Source: Peribacillus frigoritolerans (GTDB lineage Bacteria; Bacillota; Bacilli; Bacillales; Bacillaceae). From it: DNA of 64,000 nucleotides. The translations under genes were made by a program, and so were the position numbers. Below the pieces are notes generated by a model. That model searched no databases and was not told the origin of the DNA. It saw nothing but the letters and a program-made list of their open reading frames with translations. Below, one piece after another: positions 53,190 through 62,481 of this stretch (positions within the stretch are counted from its first letter, which is position 1; each line of letters opens with the position of its first letter). Location of the stretch: positions 1,116,001 through 1,180,000 of the forward strand of contig NZ_SMZY01000001.1 in assembly GCF_004358755.1 (NCBI RefSeq). Reading direction: 5' to 3'.

Positions 53190-54173
53190 GTGGAAAAGAT
53201 CAGAATTGGTTTTATAGGCACTGGAGGAATTGCCCATTACCATGCCTCACATCTAAAAGAATTAGAGAATGTCATCGTCACAGCAATTGCCGACCCGAAT
53301 CCTGAAAGCAGACGCAGTTTCCTTCAAACTCATGAGCTTGAAGCTTTGGAGTTTGATGATTTTGAAGAAATGCTGAATCGATCTGAAGTAGAAGGAGTGA
53401 TTATTTGCTCTCCGCATACGCTTCATTACAAGCATGCCAAAGCTGCTCTTTTAAAAGGCTGTCACGTATTGCTTGAGAAGCCAATGGTATGTTCTGCCTT
53501 TGAAGCGGAAGAATTGATTGAACTATCAAAAGAGAGAAAATGCGTGCTGCAAATCTCGTACCAGCGTCATTATCAGCCTGAGTTTCTTCATATGAAAAAG
53601 CTGATCGAAGAAAATCAAATCGGCATACTTACTAGTGTAAATGCATCTCTTTATCAGGATTGGATTTACTTGTCAGCCGGTACATGGAGACAGAACCCAG
53701 CTCTGTCAGGCGGCGGAATGCTGTTTGATTCAGGCAGTCATATCTTAGATTCTATTCTATGGATTACTGGACTTACACCGGTTGAAACAAAATCATTTAT
53801 TAATCAGAGAGGAACAGAAGTAGATATTGATTCCTTTACAACAGTCAAATACACACATAACGTGATGGGAACGATCACGATTGCTGGAATGTCACCATGC
53901 TGGCTTGAAACATATTCATTTTTGGGCGATCAAGGAGCCATTTTCTTCGAGAATGGACAGGTTTCATTAGTCAGAAACGGGGAAGCACCCGAAATACAAA
54001 GTATTGAAGCTGCGAAAACAAACACTGATAAAAGCTTCATCAGGGCCATTACTGGAAAAGAAGAGGTTCAAGTTCCCGGCGAATTTGCTGTTCAGGTTTT
54101 GGATTTTACAAAAGCCATTTATGAAGGTGCCAGTGAGAAATCACAAATAGACTATCATTCTAAGGAAGTGTGA
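53190..54173 (+). CDS. Gfo/Idh/MocA-family oxidoreductase, copy B
   Basis: This 327-residue dehydrogenase has the motif RIGFIGTGGIAHYHASHLKE and LLEKPMVCSAFEAEELI with the catalytic Lys, and GGGMLFDSGSHILDSILW for the Asp/His site. It starts with GTG after AGGAGATGA, 16 bases after the permease, within the ABC operon. With copy C and the TIM-barrel protein between them it probably processes the imported sugar. Whether the hydroxyl at C3 or elsewhere is oxidised is not visible. Confidence 0.9.
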   Translation: MEKIRIGFIGTGGIAHYHASHLKELENVIVTAIADPNPESRRSFLQTHELEALEFDDFEEMLNRSEVEGVIICSPHTLHYKHAKAALLKGCHVLLEKPMVCSAFEAEELIELSKERKCVLQISYQRHYQPEFLHMKKLIEENQIGILTSVNASLYQDWIYLSAGTWRQNPALSGGGMLFDSGSHILDSILWITGLTPVETKSFINQRGTEVDIDSFTTVKYTHNVMGTITIAGMSPCWLETYSFLGDQGAIFFENGQVSLVRNGEAPEIQSIEAAKTNTDKSFIRAITGKEEVQVPGEFAVQVLDFTKAIYEGASEKSQIDYHSKEV

Positions 54174-54182
54174 GGGATAAAT

Positions 54183-55097
54183 ATGAACAATAAAATCGGC
54201 ATGAGGATACCCCCGTATTTCGGAAAAGAAGGAATTGAATACACAGCAAAATGGGCGAATGAAAATGGGATTAAGATACTTGACCTTCCCAGCCTGGACG
54301 AGTCAGTTAAAAAGATATTAGCAAACTATCAAATAGATATTGGTTCGATTGATGGAAAAGGGTGTGTTGGGAACACGGATCTTTTAAGTGAGGATGAGGG
54401 GAAACGCTGGAATGCAGTTTTATCTTTAAAGGAACAGTTTGAACAAGTTTCAGCATTGGGAGGCAAGGTGATTTTCATGTGTCTTGTGCCGGAAAACAGC
54501 CTGATCCCTAAAAAAAGAAGCTTAGAAATATGGAAAGAAACATTTCCTGAGGTGGTCGGGCTTGCCGAGAAAAACAATCTTTTTCTGGCACTTGAAGGCT
54601 GGCCTGGTCCTGCACCTGCGTATCCAACTCTTGGAACGACTCCGGAGGTGCTCAGATATATGTTTGGTGAGGTGCCGTCCAAGCATTTCGGTGTCAATTA
54701 TGATCCCTCTCATTTAGTGAGACTTGGCATTGATTATCTTCGGTTTCTTGATGAGTTTGGTGAAAAAATTCTTTACTGTCATGGAAAAGATACAGCGCTG
54801 CTTAAAGAGGAACAATATGATTTAGGCCATTTGCCCGGCGTATTCGATTCTAAGTATGACTTTTCCGAAGGAGCATGGCGTTATACGATACCGGGTCATG
54901 GGGAGGTTGACTGGAGAAAGGTTGCTGTCAGATTAGATGCGCTCGGGTATAAAGGTCCAATCAGCATAGAACTTGAGGATCATCATTATTGGGGCTCACT
55001 TTCTTCTGAACAAGAAGGCATTAAGCGTGCTAAAGATTTTCTACAGTCGGTTTTTCATAATAAGAAATCAGGAGGAATTGCGGATGTCAAACATTAA
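54183..55097 (+). CDS. sugar-phosphate isomerase/epimerase-like TIM-barrel protein
   Basis: The 304-residue protein belongs to the xylose-isomerase-like (AP endonuclease 2) family. Probable metal ligands are E138 (ALEGWPGPAP), D174 and H177 (NYDPSHLVRLG), and a Glu in SIELEDHHYWG. Members are isomerases, epimerases, dehydratases or, as recently found, lyases acting on 3-keto glycosides beside Gfo/Idh/MocA enzymes. It lies between two such enzymes and overlaps the next by 14 bases, so the three act together. The exact reaction is an inference. Confidence 0.88.
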   Translation: MNNKIGMRIPPYFGKEGIEYTAKWANENGIKILDLPSLDESVKKILANYQIDIGSIDGKGCVGNTDLLSEDEGKRWNAVLSLKEQFEQVSALGGKVIFMCLVPENSLIPKKRSLEIWKETFPEVVGLAEKNNLFLALEGWPGPAPAYPTLGTTPEVLRYMFGEVPSKHFGVNYDPSHLVRLGIDYLRFLDEFGEKILYCHGKDTALLKEEQYDLGHLPGVFDSKYDFSEGAWRYTIPGHGEVDWRKVAVRLDALGYKGPISIELEDHHYWGSLSSEQEGIKRAKDFLQSVFHNKKSGGIADVKH

Positions 55098-56169
55098 AAT
55101 TGGAATTATTGGAAGCGGAGGAATTGCTGCAGTACATGCTAAAGCCTATCTGCAAATGAAGGATGTCACGATTGCTGCGGTCGCAGACGTCATTCCCGGA
55201 AAAGCAAAGGAATTTATCGAACAGCTGGGAATCCATGATGCCCAGGCATTCGACAGTCATTTGGAATTGCTTGAACTTGATTTAGATGGTGTTAGTGTCT
55301 GTACGCCAAATGTTACACATCACAGAACCAGTATTGATTCATTGCTTGCAGATAAACATGTACTAGTTGAAAAACCGCTGGCAGTTACTTTAGAACAAGC
55401 GGTTGAAATGGTTGAGACATCACGCCGCACAGGAAAAATGCTGACGGTCGGATTTCAGCCAAGATATGATCCTAATATGAAAACGATCAAAGAAATTGTT
55501 CAATCCGGACAGCTTGGCGATGTCTATTATATCCAGACAGGAGGCGGCAGAAGAAGGGGGATGCCAGGCGGAACATTCATAAATAAAGAGTTGGCAGGAG
55601 CTGGAGCAATGGCGGATATTGGCTGTTATTCCCTGGACTTGGCTTTAAATGCACTGAATTACCCTAAGCCATTAACAGTTTCAGCCTACACATCCAGTCA
55701 TTTTGGAAAGAATCCTCTGTATCATCATGAAGCAGCCAGATTTGAAGTAGAAGACTTTGGAGTGGCGATAGTTCGATTAGAAGGGGGAAAGGTGCTTAAT
55801 TTTAAAATTTCATGGGCAATGCACATGGATTCCTTAGGACCTACCATTTTTCTCGGAACAGACGCAGGACTTAAGCTGACTCCTGCAGGACAAGGACCTT
55901 GGAGCGGAGTCTGGGACGGCGGAATTGGAAGTATTTCTCTCTTTCACGATATTGTCGGACAGCATTCAGAAACACAGGTTCCCGTCATCGATCATAAAAT
56001 TGATATTTTCCATGAAAAAGTTAGAGATTTTGTGGCGGCCATAAAAGAAAATCGTCCAGCTCCAATCCCTGCAGAGCAAATCTTACTTAATCAGGCGATT
56101 ATTGACGGGGTGCTCCGTTCCTCTGCGCTTGGTAAAGAAGTAGATATTAAGGTTCCGGTATTTGTTTGA
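55084..56169 (+). CDS. Gfo/Idh/MocA-family oxidoreductase, copy C
   Basis: The 361-residue dehydrogenase starts NIKIGIIGSGGIAAVHAKAY and has LVEKPLAVTLEQAVEMVE; GAGAMADIGCYSLDLALNAL carries the Asp of the active site. The ATG at 55084 follows TCAGGAGGAATT within the end of the TIM-barrel gene; the in-frame ATG at 54973 lacks a ribosome site. It is the last gene of the operon, before a terminator. Confidence 0.9.
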   Translation: MSNIKIGIIGSGGIAAVHAKAYLQMKDVTIAAVADVIPGKAKEFIEQLGIHDAQAFDSHLELLELDLDGVSVCTPNVTHHRTSIDSLLADKHVLVEKPLAVTLEQAVEMVETSRRTGKMLTVGFQPRYDPNMKTIKEIVQSGQLGDVYYIQTGGGRRRGMPGGTFINKELAGAGAMADIGCYSLDLALNALNYPKPLTVSAYTSSHFGKNPLYHHEAARFEVEDFGVAIVRLEGGKVLNFKISWAMHMDSLGPTIFLGTDAGLKLTPAGQGPWSGVWDGGIGSISLFHDIVGQHSETQVPVIDHKIDIFHEKVRDFVAAIKENRPAPIPAEQILLNQAIIDGVLRSSALGKEVDIKVPVFV

Positions 56170-56185
56170 GTAAATCAGTTTGCTG

Positions 56186-56218
56186 AAACGCCTATGATTT
56201 TAGGCGTTTTTTTTTATT
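56186..56218 (+). terminator. terminator of the sugar operon
   Basis: AAACGCCTA (56186-56194) pairs with TAGGCGTTT (56201-56209) and a long T tract follows. Confidence 0.9.
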
Positions 56219-56297
56219 TTATCCAAGTTGATTTAATTGATTTATTCGATTATTCTCCCCATACTTAATAATAGAATAAGATAGGGAGGAATTATTT

Positions 56298-57320
56298 ATG
56301 AAAGCAATCGGACTGCATAAATACTTGCCAATTGAACATGAAGAAAGCTTGCTCGACATTGAAATGAAAAAACCAGCGGCTGCAGGAAAAGATCTGCTGG
56401 TCAAAGTAAAAGCCATTTCCATTAATCCTGTTGATACAAAAGTTCGTGCACCTAAAGAAAAAATAGAGGATGAGCCAAAAATTCTTGGCTGGGATGCAAG
56501 CGGCACAGTGGTGGAAACCGGTGAGAATTGTACCGATTTTAAACCTGGCGATGAAGTGTTTTATGCCGGCAGCATCACGAGGCAAGGTACTTACAGCGAA
56601 TATCATCTGGTAGATGAAAGAATTGTTGGGAAAAAGCCTAAAACCCTAACTCATGCAGAAGCAGCTGCTTTTCCGCTGACGGCGATTACAGCATATGAAG
56701 GGCTTTTCGATCGATTAAAGATTGATCCTGCTGACAAAGAGCGAAACAAAAGAAATCAGATTTTGATCATCGGCGGAGCAGGAGGAGTGGGATCTATTGC
56801 GATTCAGCTTGCTAAATGGGCAGGGCTGAACGTGATTGCAACAGCATCACGTCCTGAAACGATAGAATGGGCAGAGAAGTATGGCGCGGATCATATCATA
56901 AACCATCATAAATCTTTGAAAGAAGAGCTTGAAAAACGGCAAATAACAGAAGTCGACTATATCTTTTGTCTGAATAACACAGATCAGCACTGGAATGGCA
57001 TGAGCGAAGTGATTAAGCCTCAGGGCAAAATTTGTTCAATCGTTGAAAACAAGGAACCTCTTGATTTGAATGTGTTAAAAAGCAAGAGTGTCACATTCGT
57101 CTGGGAATTTATGTTCACAAGAGCCATGTATCAAACAGACGACATGCAAGAACAGCAGATTCTGCTGAACAAAATCAGCGCCCTGATAGATGATGGTGTT
57201 TTAAAAACAACCATAAATCAAACTCTATCACCGATCAATGCCGAGAATATTAAGAAAGCGCATCAATCATTAGAAAGCGGAAAAACGATCGGGAAAATTG
57301 TGCTGGAACAATTTAAATAG
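56298..57320 (+). CDS. zinc-free medium-chain alcohol dehydrogenase / quinone-oxidoreductase-like protein
   Basis: This 340-residue MDR-family enzyme has GWDASGTVVETGENCTDFKP and PGDEVFYAGSI in the catalytic part and IIGGAGGVGSIAIQLAKWAG as the NADPH-binding motif. The zinc ligands of true alcohol dehydrogenases are not seen, so reduction of quinones or enones with NADPH is more likely. It is monocistronic between terminators; ATG with GGGAGGAATT before it. A link to the sugar genes is not evident. Confidence 0.9.
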   Translation: MKAIGLHKYLPIEHEESLLDIEMKKPAAAGKDLLVKVKAISINPVDTKVRAPKEKIEDEPKILGWDASGTVVETGENCTDFKPGDEVFYAGSITRQGTYSEYHLVDERIVGKKPKTLTHAEAAAFPLTAITAYEGLFDRLKIDPADKERNKRNQILIIGGAGGVGSIAIQLAKWAGLNVIATASRPETIEWAEKYGADHIINHHKSLKEELEKRQITEVDYIFCLNNTDQHWNGMSEVIKPQGKICSIVENKEPLDLNVLKSKSVTFVWEFMFTRAMYQTDDMQEQQILLNKISALIDDGVLKTTINQTLSPINAENIKKAHQSLESGKTIGKIVLEQFK

Positions 57321-57331
57321 AAACAAAGATT

Positions 57332-57360
57332 TAGCGGTCTGATCGCCGCTATTTTTGTTT
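57332..57360 (+). terminator. terminator after the MDR enzyme
   Basis: TAGCGG (57332-57337) pairs with CCGCTA (57346-57351), followed by T residues; an outer A/T stem may extend it. Confidence 0.75.
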
Positions 57361-57484
57361 TATTTTCAGAATTATTTAATAAATTTCGAAAATGATTTGA
57401 AAAATGAAGTTCATCATGTTTAAATGAAACTATAACAGATCACTTGTCAGATATGTGATGTCTGAAAAGAAAGGCTGTGAATTA

Positions 57485-58177
57485 GTGCTAATAGAAAAGA
57501 TTTCAACAAAGAAAGTTTCAGATACGATCAGCGAGCAGATTGAGAAGATGATTTTGGACAGCTCGTTTCCTGGTGGCGAAAAGCTTCCTTCTGTAAGAGA
57601 GCTTTGCGAGATGTTTGGAGCAGGACGATCAGCCGTCCGCGATGCCATTACAGTTTTAAAAGGAAAAGGTCTTGTAATAGTGAAACAGGGTGAGGGCACG
57701 TATGTCAGTAAGTTTGATTCAAGAAAAATTTTCAGCCATGCTGTCATGCTCCCGAATGCAAAAGATATTACCGAGCTTTTTCAAGTAAGAAAAATCGTTG
57801 AAACAGGCATGGCTGAAATGGCTGCATGCAATCGCTCCGAAAACGATCTTAAGCGAATGAAAATGATCTTATCAACCCATACTGATGCCCCCTGGGAAGA
57901 TGATTATCAGTTTCACTTATCGATTGCCAAAGCAACCGGCAATGCACTTCTGATTCAGTTTGTACAAGTCATATCCACCACGATTAAACATGCAATGATT
58001 GATTTTCACCAGTTTATCAAACGTGATACAGAGGCGTTAGAAACCATTGCAGAACACCATGAGCGCATCTTCGAAAGCATTTCTTCCGGTACACCTAATC
58101 AATCAAACGAATATATGCTGCAGCATTTAACGTTCGTAGAATCCATTCTTCACAAGAGTCTTAAGCAGAATAGCTGA
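57485..58177 (+). CDS. GntR-family (FadR/FCD) regulator of the glycolate genes
   Basis: The protein has about 230 residues: a GntR winged helix (GGEKLPSVRELCEMFGAGRS) and an FCD effector domain with the metal-binding pattern FHLSIAKATGN and IAEHHERIFESI. FCD regulators commonly sense small carboxylic acids; relatives are LutR and GlcC. It directly precedes glcEFD, so glycolate or glyoxylate is the likely signal. The start is uncertain: GTG 57485 has AAAGG ten bases before it, while ATG 57458 is also in frame. Confidence 0.87.
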   Translation: MLIEKISTKKVSDTISEQIEKMILDSSFPGGEKLPSVRELCEMFGAGRSAVRDAITVLKGKGLVIVKQGEGTYVSKFDSRKIFSHAVMLPNAKDITELFQVRKIVETGMAEMAACNRSENDLKRMKMILSTHTDAPWEDDYQFHLSIAKATGNALLIQFVQVISTTIKHAMIDFHQFIKRDTEALETIAEHHERIFESISSGTPNQSNEYMLQHLTFVESILHKSLKQNS

Positions 58178-58237
58178 ATTTTTTTGAATATAAAACAAAA
58201 CAGTGTTTGGTATTACAAAACATATGGAGGTGGAGTT

Positions 58238-59545
58238 TTGATCCTGACAGAATTAATCTCACTTTTCCCTGAAGAAAAAGTAAAAACGGAGGGGCAGACA
58301 AATCACTTGCTTGGAAATAATGGCGAAATGACTGTTTTCCCGACTACAGAAGAAGAAATCACACAAGTTCTTAAATTTGCTGATCAAAATGGCAAAAAAG
58401 TTTCCATAATCGGCGGCGGGACAAAGCGCGGATTTGGAGGATTAACAGAATATGCAGATATCCAGTTGTCCCTGGCTCATTACACCGGAATAACAGAGCA
58501 TACTCCCGGGGATATGACAGTAACCGTCAAAGCAGGAACAACGTTTAAAGAGCTTCAGGATTATTTAGCAAAGCACCGGCAAAAGGTTTCACTTGATCCG
58601 TCTTGGCCAGAGTATTCGACGATCGGAGGAATTATCGCATCTAATGAAAGCGGTCCCAAACGGCTTGGTTACGGATCTTCAAGAGATTCAGTGATTGGAC
58701 TTAGAATCGTTTATCCTGACGGTCAGATCATTCGCTCAGGGGGGAAAGTTGTAAAAAACGTTGCCGGCTATGATATGAATAAGCTTTTTATAGGATCAAT
58801 GGGCACACTTGGCGTTGTGACAGAAATCACGTTAAAGCTTAGACCCATTCCTAAATATGAAAGCCTAATTCTTTTATCTTTTCCTATTGAAATGCAGGAA
58901 GAAATGAGTCTGTTCGTTATAAATCTGCTGGATTCCATGATGGAGCCAATCGCGTTAGAACTTTTGAGTCCGGCCTTATCTAATCGTTTAACACACAAAG
59001 AAATGTATACGCTTGCAATCAGTTTTGAGGATTTTGAACCCTCAGTCCGCTATCAAGAAGAATTTATCAAAAGCATCGTGCCGGATGGTACACTGTTTTC
59101 TCTGCTGCCTCAAGCGGAAGCAGAATTATTCTGGGATTCGTTTTATAAGACAGCACCAAGCGGGGTCAGCTCAAAGCCTGGTTCAGTTACTGAAGCTGCC
59201 TTGAAAATCGGCGTAAAAAATCTGGATGTTTTCAAAATTGTGAAGGAATGTGCCGGTATGCATAAGTCGGTGTTGATTGAAGCTCATGGAGGATTAGGAC
59301 ACGGTTTATGTCAAGTCACTCTGAGGGGAAGCAGCAATGACGTAATGAATGCAATTGAACGTATTCAGCAAATCACGGTTAGATTGGGCGGGTATACAAT
59401 CATCAAGCACCTGCCATATGCCTTAAGGCACAAAACGGAAGTATGGGGAGAAAAGCCATCTTATTTCTTTCTGATTCAAGGGATTAAAGCAGCAATTGAT
59501 CCGAAATCAATCCTGAATAACAAACGTTACCTGGGAGGGATATAA
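58238..59545 (+). CDS. glcE: glycolate oxidase subunit GlcE (FAD-binding)
   Basis: The protein has about 436 residues and an FAD-binding type-4 (VAO) fold: SIIGGGTKRGFGG, DPSWPEYSTIGGIIASNESG, KNVAGYDMNKLFIGSMGTLG. It lacks the longer substrate domain of GlcD and is shorter, as GlcE is. With GlcD and GlcF it oxidises glycolate to glyoxylate at the membrane and passes electrons to the quinone pool. The TTG at 58238 is seven bases after GGAGG (58226-58230); the in-frame start at 58184 has no ribosome site. It is 60 bases after the regulator. Confidence 0.9.
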   Translation: MILTELISLFPEEKVKTEGQTNHLLGNNGEMTVFPTTEEEITQVLKFADQNGKKVSIIGGGTKRGFGGLTEYADIQLSLAHYTGITEHTPGDMTVTVKAGTTFKELQDYLAKHRQKVSLDPSWPEYSTIGGIIASNESGPKRLGYGSSRDSVIGLRIVYPDGQIIRSGGKVVKNVAGYDMNKLFIGSMGTLGVVTEITLKLRPIPKYESLILLSFPIEMQEEMSLFVINLLDSMMEPIALELLSPALSNRLTHKEMYTLAISFEDFEPSVRYQEEFIKSIVPDGTLFSLLPQAEAELFWDSFYKTAPSGVSSKPGSVTEAALKIGVKNLDVFKIVKECAGMHKSVLIEAHGGLGHGLCQVTLRGSSNDVMNAIERIQQITVRLGGYTIIKHLPYALRHKTEVWGEKPSYFFLIQGIKAAIDPKSILNNKRYLGGI

Positions 59546-60910
59546 GTGAGCAAAAGAGAAAGTGACTTAAAGCAGGCATCCCCTGCATGCAAGGAAACAA
59601 GTCTCAGCAATTATTTATGGAAGGATCATCCGGATGAGAGCAAATGGGCAGATTGCGTCCACTGCGGCATGTGTCTGGAGTCCTGTCCAACTTATGAGAT
59701 AACAGGACAGGAGCAGCATTCCCCGCGAGGCCGGGTGCATTTGATCAAATCAGTCGCAGATGGAAAGCTTCAGGTGAATGAACAATTCATGGATCCGGTT
59801 TTCGCCTGCCTTGATTGCCGCGCCTGCACGACAGCATGTCCTGCAGATGTGGATGTCGGCGGTCTCATTGAAGAAGCCCGTGGCCAGATCCGACAGGCAA
59901 TGCCTTTAACCGGAGTTAAAGGAACTGTAAGCAAATTTTTCTTAAAAGGACTGTTTCCTCATCAAAATCGATTGAATACTGTCGGTAGCCTGCTTAAATT
60001 TTATCAAAAAAGCGGAATGCAAAAAGCGGTGAGAAAAACCGGGATGCTGAAGGTCATGCCAAAGCACCTGGCTGAAATGGAAGCCATTATGCCGGAGATC
60101 AAGCAGCCCGTGCGCCAAAAGTACAAAAATCAAACGGTCATACCTGCACAGGGTGCGGCAAAGACTGGAGTAGCCTTCCTGACAGGCTGTGTTATGGACG
60201 TTATGTTCAGTGATATTAATGAATCCACAATAAATGTATTAACGAAGAACGGAAATGACGTGACCATTCCGCAAAATCAGACATGCTGCGGAGCCCTTCA
60301 TGTTCATGCAGGCGACAGAGATACAGGCCGCAGGCTTGCAAAACAGAATATTGAGGCATTTAAAGATTCTGATAAAGTCATTGTTAATGCAGCAGGATGC
60401 GGATGCATGCTGAAGGAGTATGGTGAATTGTTCAGAGAGGTAGATACAGAATGGCATGAAAGAGCAGAAGAATTTGCGGCAAAAGTAGTCGATGTTTCAA
60501 AATACCTCCATGATACCGGCTATGAAAAACCTAAAGCTGAATTGAACACTAGAATTACCTATCATGATGCATGCCACTTAGCACATGGACAGGGTGTGCG
60601 CCAGGAGCCGCGAGATATCTTACTTGATATTCCAGGCGTGGAAATGGTCCATATGCCTAATGCTGACAGATGCTGCGGAAGTGCAGGAATATACAACATA
60701 ACAAACCCTGAAATGGCAGACGCTGTACTTGAAAGTAAAATGGAAAATGTTCCGGATGACGTTGAGATGATCTCAATGGGGAATCCAGGCTGTATGCTCC
60801 AAATGGCTATGGGTGTACAAAAATACGGCAGAAATCAAAAGGTTGTTCATACGGTCCAGCTCCTTGATTGGGCCTATCAAATGGAGGAGAAAGGAAAGGA
60901 GGAGCTTTAA
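59546..60910 (+). CDS. glcF: glycolate oxidase iron-sulfur subunit GlcF
   Basis: The 454-residue protein has two 4Fe-4S ferredoxin motifs, CVHCGMCLESCP (C37, C40, C43, C47) and CLDCRACTTACP (C88, C91, C94, C98), and two CCG domains (NQTCCGALHVHAG and ADRCCGSAGIYNI). It moves electrons from the flavin subunits to the membrane. Start GTG, directly after the glcE stop, with GGGAGGG before it. It overlaps glcD by one base. Confidence 0.93.
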   Translation: MSKRESDLKQASPACKETSLSNYLWKDHPDESKWADCVHCGMCLESCPTYEITGQEQHSPRGRVHLIKSVADGKLQVNEQFMDPVFACLDCRACTTACPADVDVGGLIEEARGQIRQAMPLTGVKGTVSKFFLKGLFPHQNRLNTVGSLLKFYQKSGMQKAVRKTGMLKVMPKHLAEMEAIMPEIKQPVRQKYKNQTVIPAQGAAKTGVAFLTGCVMDVMFSDINESTINVLTKNGNDVTIPQNQTCCGALHVHAGDRDTGRRLAKQNIEAFKDSDKVIVNAAGCGCMLKEYGELFREVDTEWHERAEEFAAKVVDVSKYLHDTGYEKPKAELNTRITYHDACHLAHGQGVRQEPRDILLDIPGVEMVHMPNADRCCGSAGIYNITNPEMADAVLESKMENVPDDVEMISMGNPGCMLQMAMGVQKYGRNQKVVHTVQLLDWAYQMEEKGKEEL

Positions 60911-62364
60911 TGGCTGTTAAAAGACTTAAAACGAAAGATAAACATATTCATAGTCTTGCAAAACTGACAGGCGGTCCATCAAATATTCTCTATCATAAAG
61001 AAGATTTAATAGCCTATGATTGTGACGGATTTACAATTCATAAGCATTTGCCAAGAGCGGTTGTTTTTCCGAAAAATACAGAAGAAGTCGCAGCACTCGT
61101 CAAATATTGTTCAGAAAATCAGCTGCCATTCCTTGCAAGAGGCGCGGGAACAGGCTTAAGCGGAGGCGCCATTCCTATTAACGGCGAAGTCATTATCAGT
61201 CTGGTAAAAATGAAAAGACTGATCAGTGTAGATCTTGAAAATAGGCGGGCTGTCGTTGAACCCGGATTCGTCAATCTTAAATTAACCAACTCCATTGCAG
61301 ATAAAGGGTATTACTATGCGCCGGATCCATCAAGCCAATATTGCTGTACCATAGGGGGAAACGTTGCTGAAAATGCAGGCGGCGCCCATTGCCTCAAATA
61401 TGGCGTAACAACAAACCATATCCTTGGTCTGGAGGTTGTCCTGCCTAATGGCGAGATCATTGAAATTGGTAAAAATGGTATTCCAGATTCGCCGGGATAC
61501 GACCTGCTTGGTTTAATAACCGGTTCAGAGGGAACGCTTGGAATCGTCACAAAGATCACCGTAAGAATCTTGAAAAACCCTGAGTCTAAGCAGACTGTCC
61601 TTGCTTACTTTGATAGTGTGTCAGACGGCAGCGGCGCTGTTTCAGACATTATTTCAGCTGGCATTGTCCCTGCAGCTCTTGAAATGATGGATAAAACTGC
61701 AATTGAAGGCGTAGAGGCGGCAGCTTTTCCCGTAGGACATCCAAAAGACATTGAAGCTGTCTTATTAATAGAAGTAGACGGCATTTCTGCAGGCATCGAT
61801 GAACAGATCACTCAAATTCTAGAGGTATGTACGAAATGGAATGTCCGTGGGGTAAAGGCTGCTGAAAGTGAAGCAGAGCGTGCAAGATGGTGGGCAAACA
61901 GAAAGACAGGCTTTGGAGCAATGGGAGCAATTTCACCTGATTATCTTGTACAGGATGGAGTCATTCCGCGGAGCAGACTGCCCGAAGTCCTTGAAAAAAT
62001 CAATCAGATCAGTAAAGAATCAGGTCTCCGAATAGCCAATATCTTTCATGCTGGAGACGGCAATCTGCATCCGCTTGTCTTGTTCGATTCAAGAATTCCG
62101 GGTCAGACTGAGGCGGCTTTAAAAGCCGGCAGCGCATGTCTGCAGGTTTGTGCCAAAGTTGGCGGAACGATTACAGGTGAACATGGGGTAGGTATTGAAA
62201 AGAGAGAAGAAATGCGGTTTGTCTTTACGGAAGAAGAAATTTCAGCACAGACAAAAGTCAGGGAAGTCTTTAACCCTGATAATCTATTAAATGCAGGTAA
62301 ATTATTTCCGAGTCCAGGACGCTGTGCTGAAGTAAAAAAAGAAATGAAAGCAGCAGGCCTGTAA
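60910..62364 (+). CDS. glcD: glycolate oxidase catalytic subunit GlcD (FAD-linked)
   Basis: The 484-residue flavoprotein has the FAD-binding and FAD-oxidase C-terminal domains: FLARGAGTGLSGGAIPINGE, PDPSSQYCCTIGGNVAENAG, LITGSEGTLGIVTKI, FHAGDGNLHPLVLFD and GTITGEHGVGIEKREEM, with the His residues of the active site. It oxidises glycolate (or lactate-like 2-hydroxy acids). ATG at 60910 overlaps the glcF stop by one base and follows AAAGGAGGAGC; an in-frame start at 60868 is less likely. Malate synthase follows. Confidence 0.93.
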   Translation: MAVKRLKTKDKHIHSLAKLTGGPSNILYHKEDLIAYDCDGFTIHKHLPRAVVFPKNTEEVAALVKYCSENQLPFLARGAGTGLSGGAIPINGEVIISLVKMKRLISVDLENRRAVVEPGFVNLKLTNSIADKGYYYAPDPSSQYCCTIGGNVAENAGGAHCLKYGVTTNHILGLEVVLPNGEIIEIGKNGIPDSPGYDLLGLITGSEGTLGIVTKITVRILKNPESKQTVLAYFDSVSDGSGAVSDIISAGIVPAALEMMDKTAIEGVEAAAFPVGHPKDIEAVLLIEVDGISAGIDEQITQILEVCTKWNVRGVKAAESEAERARWWANRKTGFGAMGAISPDYLVQDGVIPRSRLPEVLEKINQISKESGLRIANIFHAGDGNLHPLVLFDSRIPGQTEAALKAGSACLQVCAKVGGTITGEHGVGIEKREEMRFVFTEEEISAQTKVREVFNPDNLLNAGKLFPSPGRCAEVKKEMKAAGL

Positions 62365-62393
62365 ATTAAATTGGTAAAATGTTCTGAAAATGA

Positions 62394-62407
62394 TTGTAAA
62401 CGCTTTG
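62394..62407 (+). promoter_or_regulatory. cre (CcpA) site before malate synthase
   Basis: TGTAAACGCTTTGA matches the catabolite-responsive element consensus (TGNAANCGNTNNCA type) with central CG. It lies 75 bases before the malate synthase start in the promoter region. Confidence 0.65.
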
Positions 62408-62481
62408 ATTTTCATGCTATTATTTTTTTAACAAAAAGAAAAACAACGTTTTGTAATAACAAACACAAGGAGGAACGAACG

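Noticed and set aside
54973-55083. N-terminal extension of oxidoreductase copy C
   Set aside because: The 37 residues overlap the TIM-barrel gene, lack a ribosome site and precede the normal Rossmann start.
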